DNA of 22,233 nucleotides from Desulfovermiculus sp041686195 (GCA_041686195.1 JAWLEI010000053.1:1-22233); one strand, 5' to 3'; shown: positions 14,755 to 22,093, numbered from the stretch's first letter. Program-made: numbers and translations. The notes: a model not told the origin generated them from the sequence alone.

Positions 14755-16419
14755 ATGCCGGCCAAAGAAATTCAATTCGGAGAGCACGCCCGCCAGGGAC
14801 TCAAACATGGGGTTGAAAAACTCAGTGACGCGGTTCGGATTACCTTGGGGCCCAGAGGACGGAATGTGGTCATTGAAAAGTCCTTCGGCTCTCCGACCAT
14901 CACCAAAGACGGAGTGACCGTGGCCAAGGAGATCGAGCTGGAAGATAAGTTTGAAAACATGGGCGCCCAGATGGTCAACGAGGTAGCCAGCAAGACGAGC
15001 GACATGGCCGGGGACGGGACCACCACAGCTACCATACTGGCCCAGTGCATATTTGCCGAGGGCCTGAAGCTGGTGGCTGCTGAGCGAAATCCCATGTCCA
15101 TCAAGCGGGGCATCGACAAAGCAGTCCAGCAGGTGTCCCAAAATCTGGACACCATGGCTCATTCCACTCGGGAAGAAAAGGAAATCGCTCAGGTAGGAAC
15201 CATCTCAGCCAATAACGATTCAGCTGTGGGCAACCTGATTGCCGAGGCCATGAACAAAGTGGGCAAAGAGGGTGTGATCACGGTAGAAGAGGCCAAAGGC
15301 CTGGAAAACACTCTGGATGTCGTGGAAGGCATGCAGTTCGACCGCGGCTACCTCTCTCCCTACCTGGTCACCAATCAGGAGACCATGACTGCTGAGCTGG
15401 AAAAACCCCTGCTTTTGATCTATGAAAAGAAAATATCTGTGATGAAGGATCTGCTGCCCGTGCTGGAGCAAGTGGGACAGCAGAACAGGCCTTTGCTCAT
15501 TATTGCTGAGGACATCGAAAGCGAGGCCCTGGCCACTTTGGTGGTCAACAAGCTGCGTGGTGTCCTCCAGGTCTGCGCGGTCAAGGCCCCTGGTTTCGGA
15601 GAGCGGCGCAAAGCCATGCTGCAGGATATCGCTGTGCTTACCGGGGGAACACTCATTTCCGAGGATACCGGGCACAGCCTGGAAAATGTGAATATTAATC
15701 ATCTGGGGCAGGCCGATCGGATCAGCGTAGACAAGGATAATACGACCATTGTCGGCGGCCAGGGAGACAGCAATGAGATCAAGGCCCGCATCAAACAGCT
15801 GCGGACCGAGATCCAAGACACGACGTCTGACTACGACCGGGAAAAGCTGCAGGAACGGCTGGCCAAGCTGGTCGGCGGCGTGGCAGTGATCAACGTGGGC
15901 GCAGCCACTGAAACCGAGATGAAGGAAAAGAAGGCCCGGGTAGAAGACGCCTTAAACGCCACCAAGGCTGCGGTGGAAGAAGGCATCCTGGCCGGCGGCG
16001 GTGTAGCTTTGGCCCGTTGTGAAAAAAGTCTGGATGCAGTGAATACAGCAGACGAAGATGAAAAGGCCGGAGTGGAAGTGGTGCGCAAAGCCCTGTCCGC
16101 TCCCTTGCGTCAGATCGCAACCAATGCCGGATTTGAAGGAACCATTGTGGCCGAACAGGTCAAAGGCAACTCCAAACCGGAATACGGTTTCAATGCAGCC
16201 ACCGGCGAGTATGAAGACCTGGTCCAAGCCGGTGTGATCGACCCTAAAAAAGTCACTCGCAGTGCCTTGCAAAACGCGTCCTCTATTGCTTCCCTGCTCC
16301 TGACCACTGAATCCACCCTGGCTGAAAAGCCGGAAGAAGGTGACCAGGGCGGAGCCGGCGGTGGCGCTCCAGGCATGGGCGGAATGGGCGGAATGGGAGG
16401 TATGGGCATGGGCATGTAG
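14755..16419 (+). CDS. groL: 60-kDa chaperonin GroEL
   Basis: A 554-residue chaperonin that folds proteins in a double-ring cage with ATP and GroES. Key residues are visible: Asp52 in TKDGVT, Asp87 in GDGTTT for ATP, and the VEDALNATKAAVEEGILAGGG segment with the catalytic Asp. The C-terminal Gly-Gly-Met repeats end in MGMGM. AAGGAGG lies 9 bp before the ATG. The N-terminus has PAKEIQFGEHAR where many proteins have AAKxIKFxxDAR, an ordinary variation. The gene ends 25 bp before a strong terminator. Full length, no anomalies. Confidence 0.98.
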   Translation: MPAKEIQFGEHARQGLKHGVEKLSDAVRITLGPRGRNVVIEKSFGSPTITKDGVTVAKEIELEDKFENMGAQMVNEVASKTSDMAGDGTTTATILAQCIFAEGLKLVAAERNPMSIKRGIDKAVQQVSQNLDTMAHSTREEKEIAQVGTISANNDSAVGNLIAEAMNKVGKEGVITVEEAKGLENTLDVVEGMQFDRGYLSPYLVTNQETMTAELEKPLLLIYEKKISVMKDLLPVLEQVGQQNRPLLIIAEDIESEALATLVVNKLRGVLQVCAVKAPGFGERRKAMLQDIAVLTGGTLISEDTGHSLENVNINHLGQADRISVDKDNTTIVGGQGDSNEIKARIKQLRTEIQDTTSDYDREKLQERLAKLVGGVAVINVGAATETEMKEKKARVEDALNATKAAVEEGILAGGGVALARCEKSLDAVNTADEDEKAGVEVVRKALSAPLRQIATNAGFEGTIVAEQVKGNSKPEYGFNAATGEYEDLVQAGVIDPKKVTRSALQNASSIASLLLTTESTLAEKPEEGDQGGAGGGAPGMGGMGGMGGMGMGM

Positions 16420-16444
16420 CCCTCCCTCCTCCTGCTCCTGCCGA

Positions 16445-16485
16445 ACACAAAAAAGCCGGGACACACCGTCCCGGCTTTTTTGTGT
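16445..16485 (+). terminator. Rho-independent terminator of groESL
   Basis: GCCGGGAC/GTCCCGGC stem (8 bp, extended by the flanking A and T runs and ACAC/GTGT) with loop ACACC, followed by T6. Symmetrical, so it could act in both directions. Confidence 0.93.
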
Positions 16486-16575
16486 CAGCTCGCATGCAAC
16501 GAGCAAATAACTTAGCGGTACTGGCCTTGCCCTCCGGGAGCTTCAGTGACGTGTCAGGGCGTGACTGGCCAAAGA

Positions 16576-16595
16576 GGGCGAATGATCATTCGCCC
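16576..16595. repeat. Perfect 20-bp palindrome
   Basis: GGGCGAATGA and TCATTCGCCC adjoin without a spacer. Sequences of this GGGCGAAT...ATTCGCCC type occur as dispersed intergenic repeats in many bacteria. It lies between groEL and the NfeD-like gene, about 90 bp beyond the groEL terminator. Confidence 0.6.
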
Positions 16596-16611
16596 CTACT
16601 ACACACCCGCC

Positions 16612-16637
16612 AGTTTCATCACTGATCAATCCGGCAA
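16612..16637 (+). repeat. Dispersed 26-bp repeat, copy 2
   Basis: AGTTTCAT, four bases, GATCAATCCGGCAA; 22 of 26 bases match copy 1 at 11139-11164. It runs into the compound hairpin that follows. Confidence 0.7.
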
Positions 16638-16686
16638 ATTCTCTTTTTTTGGGCGCTTTGGCCCAAAAATATTTCAGATTTGCCGG
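16631..16686. repeat. Compound inverted repeat overlapping the end of the NfeD-like gene
   Basis: Outer arms CCGGCAAAT (16631-16639) and ATTTGCCGG (16678-16686) enclose an inner stem TTTTTGGGC/GCCCAAAAA with loop GCTTTG. The outer right arm and the stop codon of the minus-strand gene lie inside it, so it may serve as that gene's 3' end. A closely similar hairpin is at 21337-21370. Confidence 0.6.
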
Positions 16687-17081
16687 AGGCAAAGCTGAAC
16701 AGTGAGGACGAGTCCCTCCTGGCCGATCACTTCAACTGGATTTCCAGCCGGAATGGCCTGGGAGGCCCCTTCAGCCCTGGCCGGCCAGGTCTGGCCGTGC
16801 AATCGCACCCGGCCTTGTGGGTTGATGTCTGTTATGGCCACTGCTCTTTGGCCTACCAGGCTGTAGACATCTCGGCTTTGATTGTCATAGGCTGGCCAGA
16901 GAAAGAAAAAAAGGATAATATCCTTGACCACCCAGATGAAAAAGATGAACCATCCGGCCCAAACCGGGAGCTGAAATTGAGCATGGATGACCATAAGGAC
17001 CAGGCCAAGCAGGAGCATTCCCGGGAGCTGGATGAGGATGTACGTAACAACGGCCCGTCTGGACCATCCTGTTTTGACCAT
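16674..17081 (-). CDS. NfeD-like membrane protein with C-terminal OB fold
   Basis: A 135-residue protein with two hydrophobic spans (about 12-34 and 40-62) followed by a soluble beta domain (73-131). The end of the protein follows the NfeD OB-fold pattern: LVGQRAVAITDINPQGRVRLHG, W, IPAGNPVEVIGQEGLVLTV. NfeD proteins usually work with stomatin or SPFH-type proteins or ClpP-class proteases in membrane quality control; no such partner is adjacent. The ATG at 17081 lies only 15 bp from the start of the divergent NifX-like gene and has no obvious Shine-Dalgarno, so the start is not firm. An internal ATG near residue 22 is an alternative. The stop codon is inside a compound hairpin. Confidence 0.8.
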   Translation of the reverse strand: MVKTGWSRRAVVTYILIQLPGMLLLGLVLMVIHAQFQLPVWAGWFIFFIWVVKDIILFFFLWPAYDNQSRDVYSLVGQRAVAITDINPQGRVRLHGQTWPARAEGASQAIPAGNPVEVIGQEGLVLTVQLCLRQI

Positions 17082-17096
17082 ATAAGGAGCACACTT

Positions 17097-17426
17097 ATGA
17101 AACTGGCCCTCAGCAGTCAAGGCGAAACATTGGACTCCGTGCTCAGCGGGTTCGGCCGGTGCAGGTATTTTATCCTTTATGATACAAAGACCGAAGATGT
17201 TTCCTCGGTGTCCAATGAGGGCAATATGGTGGCCGGGCGCGGTGCCGGGACCCGAACTGCCCAGGATGTGATCAAAACCGGGGCTGAGGCGGTAATCACC
17301 AGTCAGATTGGCCCCAAAGCCGTCTCCTACCTCAACGGCAAGGAGATGCCGGTCCATGTCTCCGAGGCGCAAACAGTGCAGCAGGCGATCCAGGAATATC
17401 TTGAGGGCAAGCTGCAGGCAATATGA
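17097..17426 (+). CDS. NifX/NafY-like dinitrogenase iron-molybdenum cofactor-binding domain protein
   Basis: A 109-residue single-domain protein of the NifB-C-terminal/NifX/MTH1175-type family. Visible pattern: MKLALSSQGETLDSVLSGFGRCRYFILYD, GAGTRTAQDVIKTGAEAVITSQIGPKA, then a helix-rich end QTVQQAIQEYLEGKL. In nitrogen fixers such domains bind iron-molybdenum cofactor or its precursors. In sulfate reducers similar small proteins occur outside nif clusters and may bind Fe-S or Mo/W-containing clusters. No nif gene is near, so a nitrogenase role is not supported here. AAGGAG lies 8 bp before the ATG. The stop overlaps the ATG of the MFS gene (ATGA), indicating coupling. Confidence 0.88.
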   Translation: MKLALSSQGETLDSVLSGFGRCRYFILYDTKTEDVSSVSNEGNMVAGRGAGTRTAQDVIKTGAEAVITSQIGPKAVSYLNGKEMPVHVSEAQTVQQAIQEYLEGKLQAI

Positions 17427-18664
17427 GTCTTCCCCTGACCAATCGCTGGGCCGTCTTTGCCCTGACGTCAGTCTTTTTTCTCCTCTCCCAGTTCTATCGG
17501 GCATCCATGGCTGTGATCAGCTCCGACCTGATCCGGGATCTGAATTTGAGCGCCTCGGACTTGAGCCTGTTGTCCTCAGCCTTTTTTTACGTGTTTGCCC
17601 TGGTTCAGATCCCCCTGGGCCTGACCTTGGACCGCTTTGGCCCCCGGCTGACCATGAGTGTCCTGTCTTTGCTTGGGGTGGCCGGGGCCCTGTGCTTTGC
17701 CTGGGCCGGCTCCCTGGGCATGGCCCTGACCGCCAGGATCCTTCTCGGCCTGGGCATGGCCTGCAATCTGATGGGGCCTTTCAAGCTGCTTACCCTCTGG
17801 TTCGGGCCAGCCCAGTTCGCCTCCTTGACCACAGTTATCTTTTCCATCGGGGCGGCCGGAAGCATTGGAGCTTCTTCACCTCTGGTCGCCCTGGTCCAAT
17901 GGGTGGGCTGGAGATGGGCTTTCACTGTGATCGCCGCATTTCACGCCCTTTTAACCGCAGCCTTTTTCCTTTGCATTCGGGACCGGCCTCCCCACAGTCA
18001 AGATGTCCTGCCTGGTACAGACAGGTCTGAACTTATCCGCGGCCTGCGCCTTTTGTTTCGAACCCGGGAGTACTGGCTCATTTCCCTGGGCACTTTTTTC
18101 CGCTACGGGATATTTGCCGCCATTCAAACCCTGTGGGCCGGCCCCTACCTCATGCACGGTGTGGGCCTGTCTCCGATGCAGGCCGGAAACATCATCCTGG
18201 CCCTGAACCTGGCATTTATCATCGCCGGACCTGTGTGCGGGGCATTTTCAGACCGCATTCAGCGCAGAAAAGGGGTCATCTTAGCCGGTCTGCTGGGCAT
18301 GGGAATCATCCTTTTGGCCTTGAGCCTGCAATCCAGGCAGACCTCCCTGTTCACGTTTGTGCTCCTGTTTGCCTCCTTCGGAGTGGCCGGAAGCACAGGG
18401 GGCATCATGTACACCCATATCAAGGAGCGCATGCCCGTTCATCTGGCCGGAACAGCCATGACCGGGATCAATCTGTTCACCATGTTCGGAGCGGCCTTTT
18501 TCGTGCATGGTCTTGGCTTTTTAATGCAAAAGGTCTATGCCCGCGAGGCCTTAAGCCTGACCGCCTTTCGCCTGTCCTTTGTCCTTTGCGCCGCATGTAT
18601 GGCCGTGGTCTTTGTTCTCTATCTGTTTACCCGGGAGAAGCAGAGGACGACAGAGGGTGGATGA
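17423..18664 (+). CDS. Major facilitator superfamily transporter
   Basis: A 413-residue secondary transporter with about 12 hydrophobic spans. The loop after span 2 carries LGLTLDRFGPRLTM, the MFS motif A (GxLxDRxGxR), and the second half repeats it as GAFSDRIQRRKG (near 271-282). The N-terminus has RASMAVISSDLIRDLNLSASDLSLLSSAFFYVFALVQIPLG, a common pattern of anion:cation symporter-like and glycerol-3-phosphate-type members. The substrate cannot be told. The start overlaps the NifX-like stop by 4 bp. Ends 30 bp before the convergent GAPDH gene without a visible terminator. Confidence 0.92.
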   Translation: MSLPLTNRWAVFALTSVFFLLSQFYRASMAVISSDLIRDLNLSASDLSLLSSAFFYVFALVQIPLGLTLDRFGPRLTMSVLSLLGVAGALCFAWAGSLGMALTARILLGLGMACNLMGPFKLLTLWFGPAQFASLTTVIFSIGAAGSIGASSPLVALVQWVGWRWAFTVIAAFHALLTAAFFLCIRDRPPHSQDVLPGTDRSELIRGLRLLFRTREYWLISLGTFFRYGIFAAIQTLWAGPYLMHGVGLSPMQAGNIILALNLAFIIAGPVCGAFSDRIQRRKGVILAGLLGMGIILLALSLQSRQTSLFTFVLLFASFGVAGSTGGIMYTHIKERMPVHLAGTAMTGINLFTMFGAAFFVHGLGFLMQKVYAREALSLTAFRLSFVLCAACMAVVFVLYLFTREKQRTTEGG

Positions 18665-18694
18665 AGGTTTCCTGGTCCATTTCAGGGCACACTG

Positions 18695-19708
18695 CTAACC
18701 TTTTTTCCGGATCATTTCCGCCAGATCAGCTATCCGGCAGGAATAGCCCCACTCATTGTCGTACCAGGCCATGACCTTGACCCACTTGCCTTCCCGGACC
18801 GAGTTGAACTCCGGATCTACGATCGAGGAATGAGGATCCATGATAAAGTCAGAAGAGACCAGGGGTTCCTGACTGTAGGCCAAAATACCCTCCAGCTCAG
18901 ACTCTGCAGCCTGCTTCAAGATAGAATTCAATTCCTCTGTACTGGTAGACTTCTCTACTTGAGCGGTGAAGTCAACCACTGAAACCGTGGGCACGGGCAC
19001 GCGCATGGCGTAACCATCGATTTTTCCGGCCAGATCCGGGATGACCTGACCCACGAGCTTGGCCGCTCCAGTGGTGGTAGGGATGATGTTCTGTCCTGCG
19101 GCCCGGGCCCGCCGGGAGTCCTTATGGGGCAGGTCCAGGATACGCTGGTCATTGGTGTAGGCATGCACTGTGCACATGGACCCGATTTGGATGCCGAAGG
19201 CCCGGTGAACGACCCAGGCCACCGGGGCCAGGCAGTTGGTGGTGCAGGAGGCGTTGGAGATGATTTCATCCTTGTCCGGGTCATACTCCTGGTCATTGAC
19301 ACCCAGAACAATGGTCCGATCGATTTCCTTGGCCGGAGCAGTGATGATCACCTTTCTGGCCCCGGCCTCCAGATGGGCCCTGGCCTGAGGACCGGTACGG
19401 AATATGCCTGTGGATTCAATAACCACATCCACTCCCATATCGGTCCACGGTATACGCTGGGGATCGGTATAGGCAAAATTCTGGATCTCCCAGTCCCCAA
19501 TGCTGATCACGTTCCCATCTACGCTTACAGGCTCGGGAAAACGGCCGTAGGTCGAGTCGTGCTTGAGCAGGTTGGCGTTTTTGGCCGCATCAAAAAGGTC
19601 ATTGACTGCAACAACCTGCAATGAATGTGGGTAGTTGGTGCGTAAGGCCTTGAGCACTTGCCGTCCGATGCGGCCGAAGCCGTTGATTCCGATTTTCAGT
19701 TTGGTCAT
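18695..19708 (-). CDS. gap: Type I glyceraldehyde-3-phosphate dehydrogenase
   Basis: A complete 337-residue GAPDH, the glycolytic/gluconeogenic enzyme forming 1,3-bisphosphoglycerate with NAD. GINGFGRIGR (7-16) is the nucleotide fold, NDLFD (36-40) supplies the acidic residue favouring NAD over NADP, and the catalytic pair is Cys155 in SNASCTTNCLAP and His182 in VHAYTNDQ. The end YDNEWGYSCRIADL is typical. GAGGAGT lies 9 bp before the ATG. It is preceded on the same strand by a GAF gene 140 bp away, with an imperfect inverted repeat in the gap that could regulate it. Confidence 0.97.
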   Translation of the reverse strand: MTKLKIGINGFGRIGRQVLKALRTNYPHSLQVVAVNDLFDAAKNANLLKHDSTYGRFPEPVSVDGNVISIGDWEIQNFAYTDPQRIPWTDMGVDVVIESTGIFRTGPQARAHLEAGARKVIITAPAKEIDRTIVLGVNDQEYDPDKDEIISNASCTTNCLAPVAWVVHRAFGIQIGSMCTVHAYTNDQRILDLPHKDSRRARAAGQNIIPTTTGAAKLVGQVIPDLAGKIDGYAMRVPVPTVSVVDFTAQVEKSTSTEELNSILKQAAESELEGILAYSQEPLVSSDFIMDPHSSIVDPEFNSVREGKWVKVMAWYDNEWGYSCRIADLAEMIRKKG

Positions 19709-19760
19709 ATATATTCACTCCTCATATATGGATGCATAAAGCCTCTCTGCCTGCCTTATT

Positions 19761-19846
19761 CCATTTTGCGATCAAGACGGCTTGAATATTTAGCAAATAG
19801 TCTGATGATACGGGCAAAAGTCGTAATCACTTTGACTGCAAAATGG
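19761..19846. repeat. Imperfect inverted repeat between the GAF gene and gap
   Basis: CCATTTTGCGATCAA (19761-19775) and TTGACTGCAAAATGG (19832-19846) are complementary at 13 of 15 positions with 56 bases between. They bracket the likely promoter region of gap. The second arm ends two bases before the GAF stop codon. Confidence 0.5.
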
Positions 19847-19848
19847 TA

Positions 19849-20418
19849 TTAGTCTTCAAAGAGCTGATAGGTATACCGATTCAAGAGTTCATGTTCGTAT
19901 CTGATTTTGTCGTAGGCCAGGGAGTTGTGAATAGCCAGGGCACATAAGTCTGCCATGGCGTTTAAAAATTCTTGCTCCTCCTGGCTGAACTCCCGCTCAG
20001 TGCTGGAATACACCCGAAGTACTCCGATGACTTCCTGGCCTTGCAGGTTGAGGGGAACGGCCATGACCGAGGCGATGCCTTCGGTCCGGGCAGCATCCGG
20101 GTATTGAAACCGATGATCGCTGCAGGCATTGCACACATACACGTTGTGTCCGTGGAGCACTTCCTGGTCCAGCTTGCTTTTGTCCACCTCCACCTTGCCT
20201 TTGCGCAGGTATTGCTGGCTTAAGCCATAGGTAGCCCCGGCCAGCAGGTATTTGCGATCATCGCTTAACAGCCTGATACTGCAGGCCTTGACATCCATGG
20301 CCCAGCTTACCTTTTCCGCCACCTGACGGAGTACTGTCCTGGGGTTCAAGCTGGAGTTGACCGCCTTGACCACCTCATACAAGGTCCGAAAATAGTCCAT
20401 TGATTGCGTTTGGTGCAT
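19849..20418 (-). CDS. GAF domain protein
   Basis: A 189-residue protein that is almost entirely one GAF domain: YFRTLYEVVKAVNSSLNPRTVLRQVAEKVSWAMDVKACSIRLLSDD at the start, IASVMAVPLNLQGQEVIGVLRVYS in the core, and the closing helix EEQEFLNAMADLCALAIHNSLAYDKI. GAF domains bind small ligands or redox cofactors. Residues C-N-A-C (near 95-98, in VYVCNACSDHRF) and Cys47 could be redox or metal sensing. No output domain is attached, so it must act through a partner or act as an enzyme-like free domain. AAGGAG lies 8 bp before the ATG. It is 53 bp downstream of the metallo-hydrolase gene and probably cotranscribed. Confidence 0.88.
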   Translation of the reverse strand: MHQTQSMDYFRTLYEVVKAVNSSLNPRTVLRQVAEKVSWAMDVKACSIRLLSDDRKYLLAGATYGLSQQYLRKGKVEVDKSKLDQEVLHGHNVYVCNACSDHRFQYPDAARTEGIASVMAVPLNLQGQEVIGVLRVYSSTEREFSQEEQEFLNAMADLCALAIHNSLAYDKIRYEHELLNRYTYQLFED

Positions 20419-20471
20419 GTTCTTTCTCCTTATATAGTATGCTGTTTCAGCGCTCGTCTCCGTTGTACTCC

Positions 20472-21302
20472 TTACTCATAGTCTGTGACCTGCTCATTGA
20501 CCTCAATCCTGGCCCCGCATCCGCCATCGATAAAGCGCTCGCCCCATACCCGGCCAAAATATTGCATGGCCGCATCACCTGTACAGTGACTGGGAGAAAT
20601 ATATGTCACCCCCAAGGCATCGAGCTGACGGGCAATGTCCTCTATCTGATTCTGAGTATGGTTCATAAGGTGAAATCCACCCAGCAGAAAGAGGACATCC
20701 CGGGGCAAAATGTCTTTGGCTTTGCGAACAATGCTGGTTATTCCCGGATGAGCGCATCCAGTCAGAATGACCAGGCCGGCTGGCAGGTCAATGATCAGGG
20801 CTTGCTCTTGCATCCAGTTCCCCATGCTGCCGGTAGAGTAGACCTGAGGGAAAAGTCGGCCGGGTTCTGAGACGGCCACCACCCGGGTGGGGTGTGCGTA
20901 TTGAGCTTGCAGTCTGGCAGCCAGGTTCAAAGGGGCATAGATCGTCACCTGAGGATTGACCTGCAATACAGAGTCCAATCCTCCGGTATGGTCGAAATGG
21001 GCATGGGACAAGACCACAGCCTGCACATCCTCCGGCCGCAGGCCCATGAGTCCGAGGTTGTATTGCAAACTCTCCCCATTTGAACCGGTATCAAAAAGAA
21101 TGTTCTGCTCCAGGCCCTGAATGAAGCAGGAAAATCCCCATCCCAATCGAAAGTCTGGATTATGAGCCACATTATTAAAGAGGATCCTCAACTTGACATA
21201 CGTGTGGGCGTATTGCTCTGCCGGTCCAGCCGGGGCATATGCCGGCATAAGCGCGAACAAACCGAACAGGGCCGTCATGCTGCGCAAGGAAAATGTAGTC
21301 AC
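20472..21302 (-). CDS. Exported metallo-beta-lactamase-fold hydrolase
   Basis: A 276-residue MBL-fold metallo-hydrolase. The metal motif is SHAHFDHTGG with His100, His102, Asp104 and His105; further ligands are likely in TGCAHPGI and SHCTGD. The layout (short form, TGCAHPG, SPSHCTGD) resembles the MBL subgroup annotated as dihydropterin ribofuranosyl-aminobenzene phosphate synthase, known from methanopterin chemistry, but many members have other roles. An N-terminal hydrophobic stretch (about 9-25, ending AYAPAGPA) looks like a signal peptide, so it acts outside the cytoplasm, which argues against a biosynthetic role. Start: GTG 21302 with GAGGGGGA 5-6 bp upstream; a GTG at 21323 lies before that site. 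Same strand as the GAF gene. Confidence 0.88.
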   Translation of the reverse strand: MTTFSLRSMTALFGLFALMPAYAPAGPAEQYAHTYVKLRILFNNVAHNPDFRLGWGFSCFIQGLEQNILFDTGSNGESLQYNLGLMGLRPEDVQAVVLSHAHFDHTGGLDSVLQVNPQVTIYAPLNLAARLQAQYAHPTRVVAVSEPGRLFPQVYSTGSMGNWMQEQALIIDLPAGLVILTGCAHPGITSIVRKAKDILPRDVLFLLGGFHLMNHTQNQIEDIARQLDALGVTYISPSHCTGDAAMQYFGRVWGERFIDGGCGARIEVNEQVTDYE

Positions 21303-21323
21303 GGTATCCCCCTCTCTGTGCAC

Positions 21324-21338
21324 TGCTCAATCCGGCAA
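21324..21338 (+). repeat. Dispersed repeat, copy 3 (partial)
   Basis: TGCTCAATCCGGCAA differs at one base from the 15-bp core of copies 1 and 2 (11139-11164, 16612-16637). As in copy 2 it runs directly into a T/A-armed hairpin. Confidence 0.6.
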
Positions 21339-21370
21339 TATTTTTTGCCCTCTTTGGGGCAAAAAATATT
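21337..21370. repeat. Perfect 14-bp inverted repeat before the metallo-hydrolase gene
   Basis: AATATTTTTTGCCC and GGGCAAAAAATATT enclose loop TCTTTG. It stands between the eRF1-like fragment and the metallo-hydrolase gene (both minus strand) and may terminate the former. It is closely related in sequence and setting to 16631-16686. Confidence 0.7.
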
Positions 21371-21379
21371 TTATATGCA

Positions 21380-21720
21380 TTACAGGGCAAATCGCAGGAA
21401 TGCCCCTATCCGATATTTTGAGAACTCTTCATGCGGCATAAGCACATGATTGATCTCAGCATTCTGCAAAATTGCTTCCTGGACTATCTCCTCGACCAGA
21501 TCATCTGTTTGCTGCATGGCTTGGCCGCACACCGGGCAGGTCTGCAGATAGGTGGACAGGGTCCTGTCCTGGGAGCACATTGTCCCCCTGACTTGAAAGT
21601 TGTGGTCCACAAGAAGTGTATGCACTTGGCCCATAGTCAGGGCCTCCAGGACCGGTTCCAGCCCCAGGACAGCCAGTCCGCCTGAATTATCTTTTGGATC
21701 TCTTTTTTGCTCAGGGGCAT
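21380..21720 (-). pseudogene. Broken fragment of a bacterial eRF1-like protein (domain 3)
   Basis: The frame ending at 21380 encodes about 105 residues that match the third domain of bacterial eRF1/Vms1-type release-factor-like proteins. It reads SGGLAVLGLEPVLEALTMGQ then VHTLLVDHNF, a CPVCG half of a zinc knuckle, DLVEEIVQEAILQNAEINHV, and a final RIGAFLRF. The first zinc half is C-S-Q-D instead of CxxC. Domains 1 and 2 are missing. A strong ribosome site (AAGGAGGAG) and ATG at 21720 open a different frame, MPLSKKEIQKIIQAD, which would join the domain perfectly if a second copy of TCAGGCGGAC were present near 21685. So a 10-bp slippage deletion probably broke it. Without the shift the domain frame has only a weak ATG at 21769. 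Confidence 0.65.
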
Positions 21721-21903
21721 AAAAGCTCCTCCTTCTTTGATCCTTGCTGCACAGCCTTTTCTCGTCCATATTTTTCTCATAAAACGAGTTTTCGGCCTTG
21801 CCAAGGGGCGTCCCGGCAAAAATAATCTTATGCAGGCTGGCATACTTGATGCGAGCTTTGCGAGCATCTGACCAAAGAATGTGGCCGGAGCCCCCAGAGA
21901 AGA

Positions 21904-22093
21904 CGTTCCCAGGGAGGACCCTAGGAACGAAGAAAGAGGTCTGTCCTTGGGGCAAGGACGGCCTACTGGTGGTGCTTCCGTAGGCTCAAGGCCCTGACTC
22001 CTCCTTGCTGTCCCAATACAGGCCTTCCTTGGAAGACAAGGGTTGCTCCTGCTACTCCTCCAGTAGGGCGGGCTTGACCCCAAGCCCAGCCCT
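21904..22093. ncRNA. Gene-free segment with six strong hairpins, candidate structured RNA (strand unknown)
   Basis: Stems in 190 bp: CGTTCC+AGGG with CCCT+GGAACG (21904-21929); GTCCTTG-GGG-CAAGGAC (21943-21959); GCCTAC/GTAGGC (21961-21985); AAGGCCCTG/CAGGCCTT with a one-base bulge (21988-22026); CTACT-CCTCC-AGTAG (22052-22066); and AGGGC+GGGCTTG with CAAGCCC+GCCCT (22065-22093, 12 pairs, one bulge). The last two share two bases, so may be alternative. No reading frame in it looks coding. On the minus strand about ten GGA triplets occur, several in loops. I could not match it to RNase P RNA, tmRNA, SRP RNA or 6S RNA by eye. Confidence 0.4.

Noticed and set aside
16680..17096. In-frame upstream extension of the NifX-like gene
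   Set aside because: It runs antisense through the NfeD-like gene, is highly charged without domain pattern, and the ATG at 17097 has an excellent AAGGAG.
21637..22083. 148-codon minus-strand reading through the hairpin-rich region
   Set aside because: Pro/Ser/Arg-rich translation typical of non-coding GC-rich DNA. Only its last part, from the ATG at 21720, has a ribosome site, and it is treated with the broken eRF1-like gene.
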